Source: Agaribacillus aureus (GTDB lineage: Bacteria; Bacteroidota; Bacteroidia; Cytophagales; Cyclobacteriaceae). Taken from it: a stretch of DNA of 64,000 nt. Within the stretch, counting starts at the first letter, position 1. The number at the start of each line of letters is the position of its first letter. The notes under the pieces are model-generated. The model saw only the letters and a program-made list of their open reading frames with translations, did not search any database and had not been told where the DNA came from. The stretch is taken from the NCBI GenBank assembly GCA_030442055.1, contig JAUJEB010000001.1, forward strand, positions 1,860,001-1,924,000, written 5' to 3'. Below, piece by piece: positions 8,206 through 17,340 of this stretch. Made by a program: the position numbers and the translations under genes.

Positions 8206-10620
8206 CTAATCCGAACTATAAGCAAGTACCGGTGTGATAATATCTTCCACCGCATTTTTATCCCCTTTGGCCGGCCCATGCCACACACCGCCTCCAAATG
8301 TGACAATAAATATTTTTTCCGGATCTCTTGGATCAGGATCTACTCGTTTGCCCCACTTAAAATTATATCCCCTTATTCTTTGCCAGGTACTGCCCCGGTC
8401 TTCAGAGCGATAGGCTGATGCATTAAATCCGCAAGCGTAATAAACATTATTGCGCCGATCAATGGTTATATCATGTATGTGTTGATCTGCCTCCATTACT
8501 TGTGTCCAATTCGCCCCGTTATCTTCGGAAAGATAAATACCTCCACCAATATCAGGCGAAAACCGGCTACCAACAGGTCGCCCCCAGGCCGATAAAACAA
8601 GTCTTTCAGAATTGTGCGGATCAACTGCCAGGCTGGTTGGCCCATTAGTTCCGTGGGGCAGTTGCACCTTTGTCCAGGACGTGGCACCATCACTTGAATG
8701 GTACAAGGCGCCATCGCCATCATTGCCAATACTCCCGTCTTCAGAGCGCCTCGATACGATCAGAAACAGGTCTCCATCGTTTTCTCTTCTTATTATTCTC
8801 CAGGCAAATGGCTTATCGCCCTCAATACCTGCATTTTTTTGCTCCCAGGTCTTGCCACCGTCGGTAGATTTATAAACGCCTTTGCCAAATGCACATGCGT
8901 ATAAAGTTCTGCTGGAGGGGTTGCTTTCGGGATCTATTAATAAATGGGTAATGGCTGCCTCGCCAATATCTTCACTGGTTGGTTGCCAGGTTTTACCACC
9001 GTCTTCACTAACTAAAACGCCCCCCTCAAAGCTGTCAGCAGGTCTGTTTCTCCACATCTTTGGCCTTGGTAAATCATGATTGCGACTCATTGCCGCCCAC
9101 AATTTATTTTTCACCACCGGGTCGAAGGAGAGCCAGTAGGTGCTGTTTACCCAATTCCTGGGTACACCATTGTGATGCGTCGCACTCCTCCAGCTTTTTG
9201 CCCCGTCTGTACTTTCCAGTAAACCGGTATCTGTATTAGCCATGAGCACGTAATTTTCGTCGAACGGGTCAAAGGCCATCATATATCCCGTAGTTACCTG
9301 TAAGCCGGCAGAAATCCAGCCTGCCCCGGCTTTCTTTTTGGTATATACCTGTTGCCAGGTTTTACCCCCATCGACCGTCTTGATAGTCCGACCGAAATCA
9401 CTGGCATAACATACGTCAGGATTGTCGGCACCTACACCCATAGCAAACGGGTTTTCACCCCATCCGGGCCCAAAACGTTGATTGATCCATCCATCTTTCA
9501 TATTTGTCGGAGGCTGATCCGGACTTTGTCTAATGTTATCTTTCCATACCAGCTGCCAGGTTTTTGCATAATCTTCACTTTTAGCCACCCCTATGTAAAC
9601 CGTGTCTTCATGCACCTTCATGTCAGCGTATGAGATATAAACCACTCCAGGGTTTCGCGCCGCCGTAGCAACGCTTCTCCATTCAGGCAGTGCGGAACCC
9701 TCTGCGGCCATGGCGACTAAGCCCTCCTGCCTGTTTTCCCAGGTTTTTCCCCCATCTATTGAAAAGTGGATACCCGATTGCTCACCTTTGCGATCAAAAT
9801 ATGATTTTCCGGAAATGGCATAAAGTACCATCTTTCCATGTTGCGGATCATACCCACCTGTAAATTGTGTCAGGTTCTTAACCCCGGCAGGCCCCTTATT
9901 TACTTGCCAGGTGCCTTTTACCCTTGCCGTAACTGTCTGTTTGCCTGTAATATAAATTGTCCGGCTTTCCGGCGGGGAGGCAGGATCTACAAAAATATCT
10001 TTGGCGCCATCTTTCAGTACACGGTCCCTTGTCCAGTGAATTCCCGTATCTTTTGAAGTATAAAATGCAAGCGTATCATCAATCATAATGGCAGCATAGA
10101 GTTCGCGGGAATCATCGGGGTCTACGGCCAGCGCCAATACTTTTCTTAAGGTGCTGTCGCGGGTTACAATCATCTCATTGGCATGATCTCCTTTGGAAAT
10201 TACCCCTGCAATCTCAGAAGATGGCGGATACAGAACTTGCCAGGTATCACCCCCATCAACACTTTTGAACAACGCTGTAGAATTAGCATATACCACTTTA
10301 GGATCCTGCGGATCAAATACATAAAAGTGAACGCGACCTCTTAAATTAAACATTCTCCATGATGTCCCTCCATTTTTAGTAGCAAAAGAACCTGTCATAT
10401 CACAGCTTACAAAAGCGTGATCAGGATTGTGCGGACTAACCGTCGGGGAAAACATGGCGCCTCCTCCCCCTGGTCCGGTAAAATCCCAGGCGTCATTCCG
10501 TCCATTAAAGTTCACTGGTTGGGCTTTTGTTTCGTTGTTACCAAGTTTTCCTACAGAATTATGGCAGGAGAAAAATAATCCACAGCAGCAAAAACTCAGC
10601 GTCGATGCCCTAAAAATCAT
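8206..10620 (-). CDS. Asp-box (BNR/sortilin-like) beta-propeller lipoprotein, GH74/sialidase-like (paralogue 1)
   Basis: The ATG at 10620 is preferred because it gives a lipoprotein leader ending in LFFSC; an upstream ATG at 10662 adds 14 residues. The protein of about 804 residues carries at least nine Asp-box motifs (S/T-x-D-x-G-x-T-W), such as SVDGGDTW, SIDGGKTW, TVDGGKTW, SEDGGKTW, STDGGKTW and SEDRGSTW, spread across its length. That is the signature of seven-bladed propellers of the GH74 xyloglucanase, sialidase and VPS10/sortilin group. The opening GPGGGGAMFSPTVSP resembles GH74 enzymes. It should be a cell-surface or periplasmic glycan-active or glycan-binding protein. Catalytic aspartates cannot be assigned by eye, so activity is not claimed. 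It lies just downstream of a paralogue on the same strand. Confidence 0.8.
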   Translation of the reverse strand: MIFRASTLSFCCCGLFFSCHNSVGKLGNNETKAQPVNFNGRNDAWDFTGPGGGGAMFSPTVSPHNPDHAFVSCDMTGSFATKNGGTSWRMFNLRGRVHFYVFDPQDPKVVYANSTALFKSVDGGDTWQVLYPPSSEIAGVISKGDHANEMIVTRDSTLRKVLALAVDPDDSRELYAAIMIDDTLAFYTSKDTGIHWTRDRVLKDGAKDIFVDPASPPESRTIYITGKQTVTARVKGTWQVNKGPAGVKNLTQFTGGYDPQHGKMVLYAISGKSYFDRKGEQSGIHFSIDGGKTWENRQEGLVAMAAEGSALPEWRSVATAARNPGVVYISYADMKVHEDTVYIGVAKSEDYAKTWQLVWKDNIRQSPDQPPTNMKDGWINQRFGPGWGENPFAMGVGADNPDVCYASDFGRTIKTVDGGKTWQQVYTKKKAGAGWISAGLQVTTGYMMAFDPFDENYVLMANTDTGLLESTDGAKSWRSATHHNGVPRNWVNSTYWLSFDPVVKNKLWAAMSRNHDLPRPKMWRNRPADSFEGGVLVSEDGGKTWQPTSEDIGEAAITHLLIDPESNPSSRTLYACAFGKGVYKSTDGGKTWEQKNAGIEGDKPFAWRIIRRENDGDLFLIVSRRSEDGSIGNDGDGALYHSSDGATSWTKVQLPHGTNGPTSLAVDPHNSERLVLSAWGRPVGSRFSPDIGGGIYLSEDNGANWTQVMEADQHIHDITIDRRNNVYYACGFNASAYRSEDRGSTWQRIRGYNFKWGKRVDPDPRDPEKIFIVTFGGGVWHGPAKGDKNAVEDIITPVLAYSSD

Positions 10621-10704
10621 TTTAACCTGCCAGGTCTGCTGAATTTCAGCTATCCACTTCATTTGAATGATCGATATTATTAGTTGTTTATAATCTAAGA
10701 TTGT

Positions 10705-13152
10705 TTAATTGGCTTCCGCCAGCGGAGCGCCATGCCATACGCTTGAACCAAAAGTAGTAAGGAAGACTTTCCCGGGATCGTTTTGGTCAACAATAACCCG
10801 GTGCCCCCAATGAAAATCATAATCTTTAAGCTTTTTCCAGGTCTTACCATAGTTATCACTGCGATAAGCCGCTTTATTGAAAGTGTTACAATAAACACGG
10901 CCCTCGTGATGAGCATCTATTGTTACGTCGTATACATACTGATCTTGGTCAAAAATCTGTCTCCAGCTTTCCCCTCCATCCTCAGACATAAAAACCCCGC
11001 CATCAAAATCCAGTATTTCATTGCCGCCTGTTACTTCTGTTACAGCGCGGCCAACCAGGTCACTTAACATGACGTCCGACCAGCAGGCCACGTAAATCCG
11101 GCCGGGATCCCTGGGATCGTAGTCCAACCCATTGGGAAATAGCGCTTTGTCGCTTACCTTGAGTTTGGTCCAGGTCTCGGCCCCATCGATTGATTTGTAA
11201 ACACCTCCAAAATTTACTTCCCTGCCTTTTTCACCATTCCTGTGGGCTGGCGTGGCACTTACCACAAGAAAGAGTGTACCATCTTCCTGTATGGTCAACT
11301 CAAAAGCGCCGGTACCTTCCTTGATACCGTTGTTTTTCATAGTCCATGTTTTACCATCATCTGTTGATTTGAAGACCCCTTTGTTGTAAACACTCACATA
11401 TAAAGTCCGATTGTTTGGCTCGGAATTAGGGTCCAATACAATGGAAGTTGAGGGAGCATTTTCCCCTATACCTTCATTGGTCACCTGCCAGGTTTTGCCG
11501 CCGTCGATAGAAACACAAACTCCTCCTCTGCCATAATCCTTCCATTTCGGATTCCTGGTCATTTTACCTCTGGGAAAGTCATGTAGGTTTGACCAGACAG
11601 ACCATAGTTTGTGCTCTACATCCGGGTCAAAAACCAACCAGTAGCAAGTGTTACGCCAGCCGGCAGGAACCCCTTCGACTGATCTCACCCAACTCCTGCC
11701 GCCATCAAATGAATGGTGATAACCAATATCTGTATAGCTTATGGCCAGGTGATTTTCATCGAAAGGATCCGGGTGGACGCCATAAGCGGTAGTCACATCC
11801 ATTCCACGGCTAACAAAGCTGCCTTCCGGCTGCATCTCGCTATAAACCTCTCTCCAGGTTTTGCCACCATCGACGGTTTTCATCGTACGATACCAGTCGG
11901 TCACAATAGCTACCTGGCCGTCCTGTGGTGCGACACCCACATCAATGAGCCTGATATATTCCCCTCCAAAAGCTTCTTCTACCCAGGAATCACTTAAATT
12001 GGCGGTTCCCATACCATCTTTGACACCGTATTTGCCGGAACCTCCACCACCTTTCCACACCCATTCCCAGTGTTCTCCTGCATCACTTGTTTTCAGGGCG
12101 CCATACCAGTGGGCTGAAGTACCATCCTCTTTTTTTTCCACGTATCGGTTACAGACTATGTAGGCGTGGTTAGCATCATATTCTGACGAGGCTAACCTGG
12201 AGAAGCTGGGCTTGATATTGAACTTCCTGTTATTTAACAGGGGATCAGACACGGACTCCCATTTTTTTCCAAGATCCCTGGAAATCCAAACCTGGCTGTA
12301 ATTGAATTCGGGGCGATCCTCCTGATCGGGAATATTTTGTAAAGCATAGAGGATTACCTCTTCATCATTAGCTACCATACCACCGGTAAATGAATAGGCG
12401 GGTATCATCTCCATTGGAAGCGTCTTCTTTTCAACTTTTTTAGTTGCTTTATTAAAAATGCCGATTTCATGAGAGGTGAAGATATAAACCTCTTCTTTCA
12501 GACTTATCTCATTGGTATAGATGAAATCAACCGGATAATCCAAATCCAGGACCGACCATGAAGTAGCTCCGTCTGTTGTATAAAAAAAGGAAGATCCTAT
12601 GCTAAAATATACACATTTACTGTCAAGAGGGTCTACGCGAATGTTGCGTACCCGTTTCGGACCTTTTACATTGCTATATAGGGAACCTTCAGATGTTTCC
12701 AGCCTATAATCGGCGTGATCTCCGCGATAAATCTCAGCCTTCACATCCTCTTCCTTCGGGAAAATTCGTATCCAGGTTTTTCCGCCATCAGTGGATTTGT
12801 GTAAAGCCGAGGATCCTATATACAAGGTACCCGGAGCTAAGGGATCAAATGCAAAGCCGGCTGCTCCATTTGAAAAATTAATCTGGCGATAAGACACTCC
12901 CCCATTGTCTGTCAAATAAGTTCCGGTCATATCACAGCGAACCAAATATTTTTCAGGGGTTTCATAAGAAAAGGTAGGAATAAAAGTGGACCCGCCTCCG
13001 CCCGGTCCGATTTTCTTCCAGCCGGAAACAACATCCACTTTTTGCTGCTCACTGGTATCGCTATAAAAATGGCAGCCTTTAAAAAAAATAAATGAAAAAA
13101 ATATTAAAATGACACTTAGTAATCGGGAGAAGATGGAATTTATTGCTGTCAT
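10705..13152 (-). CDS. Asp-box beta-propeller lipoprotein, GH74/sialidase-like (paralogue 2)
   Basis: This protein of about 815 residues is a clear paralogue of the next gene: it opens with KIGPGGGGSTFIPTFS, continues with VRCDMTGTYLTDNGG, and has repeated Asp boxes (STDGGKTW, TVDGGKTW, SIDGGKTW, STDDGKTW, SEDGGESW). The start at 13152 gives a lipoprotein leader ending in FFKGC; the ATG at 13176 would add eight residues. It is probably co-transcribed with the paralogue at 8206-10620 (84 bp between the coding parts) and perhaps with the DUF4832 gene upstream. A surface-exposed glycan-processing or glycan-binding role is inferred. The two copies have clearly diverged, so the duplication is old. 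Confidence 0.8.
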   Translation of the reverse strand: MTAINSIFSRLLSVILIFFSFIFFKGCHFYSDTSEQQKVDVVSGWKKIGPGGGGSTFIPTFSYETPEKYLVRCDMTGTYLTDNGGVSYRQINFSNGAAGFAFDPLAPGTLYIGSSALHKSTDGGKTWIRIFPKEEDVKAEIYRGDHADYRLETSEGSLYSNVKGPKRVRNIRVDPLDSKCVYFSIGSSFFYTTDGATSWSVLDLDYPVDFIYTNEISLKEEVYIFTSHEIGIFNKATKKVEKKTLPMEMIPAYSFTGGMVANDEEVILYALQNIPDQEDRPEFNYSQVWISRDLGKKWESVSDPLLNNRKFNIKPSFSRLASSEYDANHAYIVCNRYVEKKEDGTSAHWYGALKTSDAGEHWEWVWKGGGGSGKYGVKDGMGTANLSDSWVEEAFGGEYIRLIDVGVAPQDGQVAIVTDWYRTMKTVDGGKTWREVYSEMQPEGSFVSRGMDVTTAYGVHPDPFDENHLAISYTDIGYHHSFDGGRSWVRSVEGVPAGWRNTCYWLVFDPDVEHKLWSVWSNLHDFPRGKMTRNPKWKDYGRGGVCVSIDGGKTWQVTNEGIGENAPSTSIVLDPNSEPNNRTLYVSVYNKGVFKSTDDGKTWTMKNNGIKEGTGAFELTIQEDGTLFLVVSATPAHRNGEKGREVNFGGVYKSIDGAETWTKLKVSDKALFPNGLDYDPRDPGRIYVACWSDVMLSDLVGRAVTEVTGGNEILDFDGGVFMSEDGGESWRQIFDQDQYVYDVTIDAHHEGRVYCNTFNKAAYRSDNYGKTWKKLKDYDFHWGHRVIVDQNDPGKVFLTTFGSSVWHGAPLAEAN

Positions 13153-13185
13153 ACATAAGGTTTTAAGTATTGCCAATCATTTTAG

Positions 13186-13208
13186 GGCCAGATAATTTAT
13201 ATCTGGCC
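13186..13208. repeat. Perfect 9-bp inverted repeat upstream of propeller gene
   Basis: GGCCAGATA and TATCTGGCC flank the 5-nt spacer ATTTA. The element lies 34-56 nt before the chosen start of the gene at 10705-13152 and 114 nt after the stop of the upstream DUF4832 gene. There is no T tract on the minus strand, so an operator or leader hairpin is as likely as a terminator. Confidence 0.5.
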
Positions 13209-13321
13209 GCCTTCATTTATAAGAGGCAAGGTTTTGGTATTTCTCACAAAAAAAATTAACATTTTACCAGGGTTGATACTCAGAATACGTTGTCAGAACC
13301 TCTCACAGGGTTCTATCCGGG

Positions 13322-14791
13322 TTAATCAAGGGCAATAGCAGCCAGCGGATGCCAACCTTCACTGTCTATATCCCTGATTGCAAACTTTACCACCGGCTTG
13401 TTTTTCGCATCCACAATGGCACATGATATTTTGGCCATTCCTTTTTGAAAAGTAGCAGGCACTTTGATTACTTCTGTAAACTGTGTGTAAAAGGGCATCC
13501 AGGTGGTAATATCCTGGTTGGAGTGGTAAATGTATTCTTGCTCACCCTGCGTCAATCTGATAGCAAAAGTATATTTTTTGTAAATTGGCGCCACTCCTTC
13601 GTTATCTATTATTGTACTTATCCTGATTTCCTTACCGGGAGTGGCTCTCTTAGGCATGGTCATGTTGTGGATGTAAAAGCGATAACCTAATTTTTTATTA
13701 AAATCCATAATCTTTTCCATCCACACCTCAGGGATCTTTACAGATTTTGGCATAAATACGGAAGCGTGAAAGCGAAGTCCTGTTTCAAGAATTTTGTCAA
13801 TATCGTATCCGGCTTCGTACCAGGAGGCGACGGTGCCACAGGTTTCTAAAATGACCGGTGCAGTTTGCCATTTTTCTTTAAGTCCGTCCAACTCGTAGAG
13901 TGTGGGGTAAGCAACATACATATGATTCCAATTGTTTTGCGCGGTATCCCGTTTCCGCCAGCCATGTTTGCTGAAATCGCCAAAGCAATCAGCTCTCCAA
14001 CCAACAATGCGATCTGTTTGTTCGGAAGCGTACTCAGCTCCCGGTGACCCCGCCATCAGAATAAGTGTGGTAGCTGGAAAGGCCTCGTAATAAATATCTA
14101 CCAATCTCCTGGCCGTTTCATAGGAAGCGTTTCCTCCCATCTCACCCCAATCACCGCCATAAGCCAAATCTACACTTTCAAGATTGGGATGTCCATCAAA
14201 CCGTTCTCCCAATGCTTTGATAAATGCTCCCCAGTGCTCGATATAGCGCAGGTCGTTATGATCAGGTGTAGCATACCCATACCAATCCTTAAAGGCCTGA
14301 TCAACCCTTGCGCCGGTATTCCAATACCAGTCGGGGGTGTTTCCCGCTGTGAAAGGTTGAAATCGTACCTGTAGGGTCTGATGCCTTTCAGCCGCCGCTT
14401 TTAGGGCATTTTCTATTATCTCAAAATGGATTTTTCCCTTTTCAGGCTCCAGATCCGCCCACTTCCATCTGATATAGGCAATCCTGGTAGGAGGGTAATG
14501 ACTGATCTCTTTTATTTTTTTTGATGGCTTCTCAAAGGTCAGAGGCGCTGTACCATCATCCCATTTCAATCCCGGATACAGGGCTTCTCCGGCCAGCCGC
14601 TGAAAAGAAGTGGTTCCTTTGTGAGGGTTGTTAAGGTATTCATCCAGGTACGGCGGCCGGATGTATTGCACCATTTCATGAGGATCAAAATTATGTAGGT
14701 GCGGATCAAAGTAACTGATGGAATCCCTACCCTGGGCAAAGATATTTGATAGGAAACACAGTGAAAGCACAATAGATAATACCGTTTTCAT
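13322..14791 (-). CDS. DUF4832-type exported TIM-barrel protein, putative glycoside hydrolase (paralogue 2)
   Basis: The 489-residue product has a signal peptide (MKTVLSIVLSLCFLSNIFAQ) and matches the protein at 6265-7716 along its length, including NNPHKGTTSFQRL, LEPEKGKIHFEIIENALKAA, LAYGGDWGEMGGN, ILETCGTVASW and the C-terminal IIDNEGVAPIYKKY segment. The two conserved glutamates (WGE and LETCG) are the best candidates for acid/base and nucleophile of a retaining hydrolase; this is inference. It leads the minus-strand run of two propeller lipoproteins and is divergent from the PQQ dehydrogenase at 15015, sharing a 223-bp regulatory region with TTTCG-type repeats. Confidence 0.77.
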   Translation of the reverse strand: MKTVLSIVLSLCFLSNIFAQGRDSISYFDPHLHNFDPHEMVQYIRPPYLDEYLNNPHKGTTSFQRLAGEALYPGLKWDDGTAPLTFEKPSKKIKEISHYPPTRIAYIRWKWADLEPEKGKIHFEIIENALKAAAERHQTLQVRFQPFTAGNTPDWYWNTGARVDQAFKDWYGYATPDHNDLRYIEHWGAFIKALGERFDGHPNLESVDLAYGGDWGEMGGNASYETARRLVDIYYEAFPATTLILMAGSPGAEYASEQTDRIVGWRADCFGDFSKHGWRKRDTAQNNWNHMYVAYPTLYELDGLKEKWQTAPVILETCGTVASWYEAGYDIDKILETGLRFHASVFMPKSVKIPEVWMEKIMDFNKKLGYRFYIHNMTMPKRATPGKEIRISTIIDNEGVAPIYKKYTFAIRLTQGEQEYIYHSNQDITTWMPFYTQFTEVIKVPATFQKGMAKISCAIVDAKNKPVVKFAIRDIDSEGWHPLAAIALD

Positions 14792-14842
14792 GATTTACAA
14801 TGCTTATTTACGTTTAGGGATCTCTTAATGAGTTAAAAACAA

Positions 14843-14997
14843 CTTTCGTTTAATTTCTATTTTTAATAGAACAACATAAAAATACTTAATATGAAATGAA
14901 TTATAATAATAAATATTTTTTTCATAATATTACGAAACTCAAATGATAAATATTTAACTAATATGCTTTCGAAAAGCTTGAAGATTTCGTTTATTAG
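14843..14997. promoter_or_regulatory. Candidate DeoR-family operator cluster between DUF4832 and PQQ dehydrogenase genes
   Basis: This divergent, very AT-rich region contains CTTTCGTTTAATTTC (14843-14857), ATTACGAAACTC (14929-14940), CTTTCGAAAAG (14966-14976) and GATTTCGTTTATTAG (14983-14997). TTTCG-containing repeats are typical of DeoR-family operators such as AgaR, and similar words occur before the DeoR-type gene at 18232. Binding is inferred, not shown. Confidence 0.4.
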
Positions 14998-15014
14998 AGA
15001 TCTAATCGATAAAA

Positions 15015-17261
15015 ATGGATCAAACAGGCAGAAAAAATATTAAAAATGCCAGGCCGACTCCGATCGTTGCATTGGCTCTAAAACGATCATATTATATGGC
15101 AATGATTATGGTCGTAGCCATTTTCAATGTGCAATGTGACCGGATGAACACACCCGGGGCCAAGGTAACTGACGCCACTTACCGGTCCTGGGAAGCTTAT
15201 CGCGGCGATGACGGGATCAATGCATATTCCGAACTTACCCAGATCAATAAAAAAAATGTGAAGGAATTGACGGTGGCCTGGACGTACCGCACTGGCGATA
15301 ATCTCACCAACTCAACCATTGAATGTAACCCATTAATTATCGATGGTATACTTTACGGAACTTCCCCCAAATTAAAGGTTTTTGCCCTGGAAGCGGCTAC
15401 TGGTAAGGAACTATGGGTATTTGATCCATTTGATAAAGATAGCGGGGAGGGGGGTATCAACCGTGGCTTAACTTATTGGGAAAGCGGAGATGACCGGCGA
15501 ATTTTCTTTTCTGCTTCCCATCACCTGATTGCTTTAGACGCCAATACCGGAAAGCATATCCGGGATTTTGGTGAGAATGGTTATGTAGATCTTCGCAAAG
15601 GTTTAGGAAAAGACGATGATATTGAGCGTTTTTCAATCAAGAATACCTCGCCAGGTGTTGTGTATCAGGATTTAATCATTGTAGGCTCTTCCATTAAAGA
15701 ATACTATGATAACCCTCCCGGGCACATCCGGGCATACGATGTGAAGACCGGTGAAATGCGGTGGACCTTTCATACCATACCCGGGCCTGAAGAATTCGGA
15801 TACGACACCTGGCCTCCCGAAAGTTTTAAAACAGCCGGCGGCTGTAATGCCTGGTCGGGATTTAGCATTGACAGGGAGCGCGGAATAGTATTTGCTGCCA
15901 CCGGCGCTCCTACTTTTGATTTTCACGGAGGAGACAGAAAGGGTAAAAACCTGTTTGGTAACTCCGTTATTGCGCTTGAAGCTTCCTCAGGCAAGTATGT
16001 GTGGCACTACCAGATTTCTCACCACGACCTGTGGGACTATGATCTGCCATCCCCACCTAACCTCATAACGGTAAATCACGGCGGGCAATTCATCGACGCG
16101 GTGGCGCAACTCACCAAGCAGGGTTGGATATTTGTTTTGGACAGGCAAACAGGAAAACCACTTTTTCCGGTGGAAGAACGACCTGTGGCCCAGTCCGGCA
16201 TGCCCGCGGAGCAAACCTGGCCAACACAGCCATTTCCCAGCAAACCTCCGGCCCTGTCCCGGCAAAAATTTGATGAAAGTATCGTTACGAACATTTCTCC
16301 GGAATCCCACGAATATGTATTGGAGGAAATTAAAAAATATACCTGGGGAAATATTTATACGCCTCCCAGCCTTGAGGGAATTATCCAACTTCCGGGCTTC
16401 CGGGGAGGAGCCGAATGGAGCGGAGGAGCCTTTGACCTGGAAAGCGGTATCATGTATATAGGAGCTAACGATATCCCTAATATTGTACAGTTGGTGGAAG
16501 TAAATGAAGAAACGCTGGCTAATCTCCCAATAAAGGAAGCTGGAGCCCGGGTATATCAACGCAACTGCGCCAGTTGTCATGGCGAGGATCAGGACGGAAA
16601 TGCTCCCTTCCCTTCTCTGCTGGAAATTCAGTCAAGGATGCCGCCGGAGGATGCTTTGCAACTGTTAGAAAAAGGCAGGGGCCAAATGCCGTCTTTTGTG
16701 CACTTGCCAAAAGCCCATAAGGAGGCGGTTGTCGCTTTTCTTTTCAACCAGGAAAAACCCAAAACCTCTGGGTTTTCAAATGCATCTGACAATGTTCCGG
16801 CACTTCAAAAAAAGGCAGAAGATACGGTAAAACGATACAAAATCAAGGGTTATACACAATTAAGAGATCAATTTGGATATCCTGGAATAAAACCCCCGTG
16901 GGGCACACTCAACGCCGTAGATCTCAACTCGGGAGCATTAGTCTGGAAAATACCGCTGGGAGGTTTCCCCGAATTGGCAGATAAGGGACATCCCAACACC
17001 GGCACCCAATTATTTGGTGGAGCGATTGTAACCAAAGGAGGATTGGTCTTTATAGGTGCATCAAAGGATGAGAAGTTCCGTGCCTTTAATAAAGAGACAG
17101 GCGATATGCTTTGGGAATATCAGTTACCTGCCGGAGGGTATGCGACACCAGCTACCTACGAAGTTGAAGGAAAACAATATATAGTAATCGCAGCAGGTGG
17201 TGGTGGATTTCAAGGCACAAAGTCCGGTGATTACTACATCGCCTTCTCCTTGCCATTTTGA
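15015..17261 (+). CDS. PQQ-dependent dehydrogenase lipoprotein with embedded cytochrome c domain
   Basis: This quinoprotein of 748 residues should oxidise a sugar or alcohol in the periplasm and pass electrons through its own haem. The N-terminus has a hydrophobic leader ending in FNVQC, suggesting a lipoprotein. Propeller repeats include FALEAATGKELWVFDP, LDANTGKHIRDFGENG, YDVKTGEMRWTFHT and VIALEASSGKYVWHY; the stretch from SHHDLWDYDLPSPPNL onward matches membrane glucose-dehydrogenase-type quinoproteins. A c-type haem site CASCH lies at about residues 516-520, followed by GRGQMPSF whose Met is the likely axial ligand. The blades then resume (LNAVDLNSGALVWKIPLGG). Placement of cytochrome c inside the propeller is known in Bacteroidota and Planctomycetes relatives. 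No PQQ synthesis genes are in the window, so the cofactor may be imported. Confidence 0.88.
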   Translation: MDQTGRKNIKNARPTPIVALALKRSYYMAMIMVVAIFNVQCDRMNTPGAKVTDATYRSWEAYRGDDGINAYSELTQINKKNVKELTVAWTYRTGDNLTNSTIECNPLIIDGILYGTSPKLKVFALEAATGKELWVFDPFDKDSGEGGINRGLTYWESGDDRRIFFSASHHLIALDANTGKHIRDFGENGYVDLRKGLGKDDDIERFSIKNTSPGVVYQDLIIVGSSIKEYYDNPPGHIRAYDVKTGEMRWTFHTIPGPEEFGYDTWPPESFKTAGGCNAWSGFSIDRERGIVFAATGAPTFDFHGGDRKGKNLFGNSVIALEASSGKYVWHYQISHHDLWDYDLPSPPNLITVNHGGQFIDAVAQLTKQGWIFVLDRQTGKPLFPVEERPVAQSGMPAEQTWPTQPFPSKPPALSRQKFDESIVTNISPESHEYVLEEIKKYTWGNIYTPPSLEGIIQLPGFRGGAEWSGGAFDLESGIMYIGANDIPNIVQLVEVNEETLANLPIKEAGARVYQRNCASCHGEDQDGNAPFPSLLEIQSRMPPEDALQLLEKGRGQMPSFVHLPKAHKEAVVAFLFNQEKPKTSGFSNASDNVPALQKKAEDTVKRYKIKGYTQLRDQFGYPGIKPPWGTLNAVDLNSGALVWKIPLGGFPELADKGHPNTGTQLFGGAIVTKGGLVFIGASKDEKFRAFNKETGDMLWEYQLPAGGYATPATYEVEGKQYIVIAAGGGGFQGTKSGDYYIAFSLPF

Positions 17262-17340
17262 CCGGCAAAACGTTTACTGTTGGTGCAGCGGAATAAATTA
17301 ATTGAAAGGTTTTGAAAAAATTAAATAATGCAAGGAAGTG

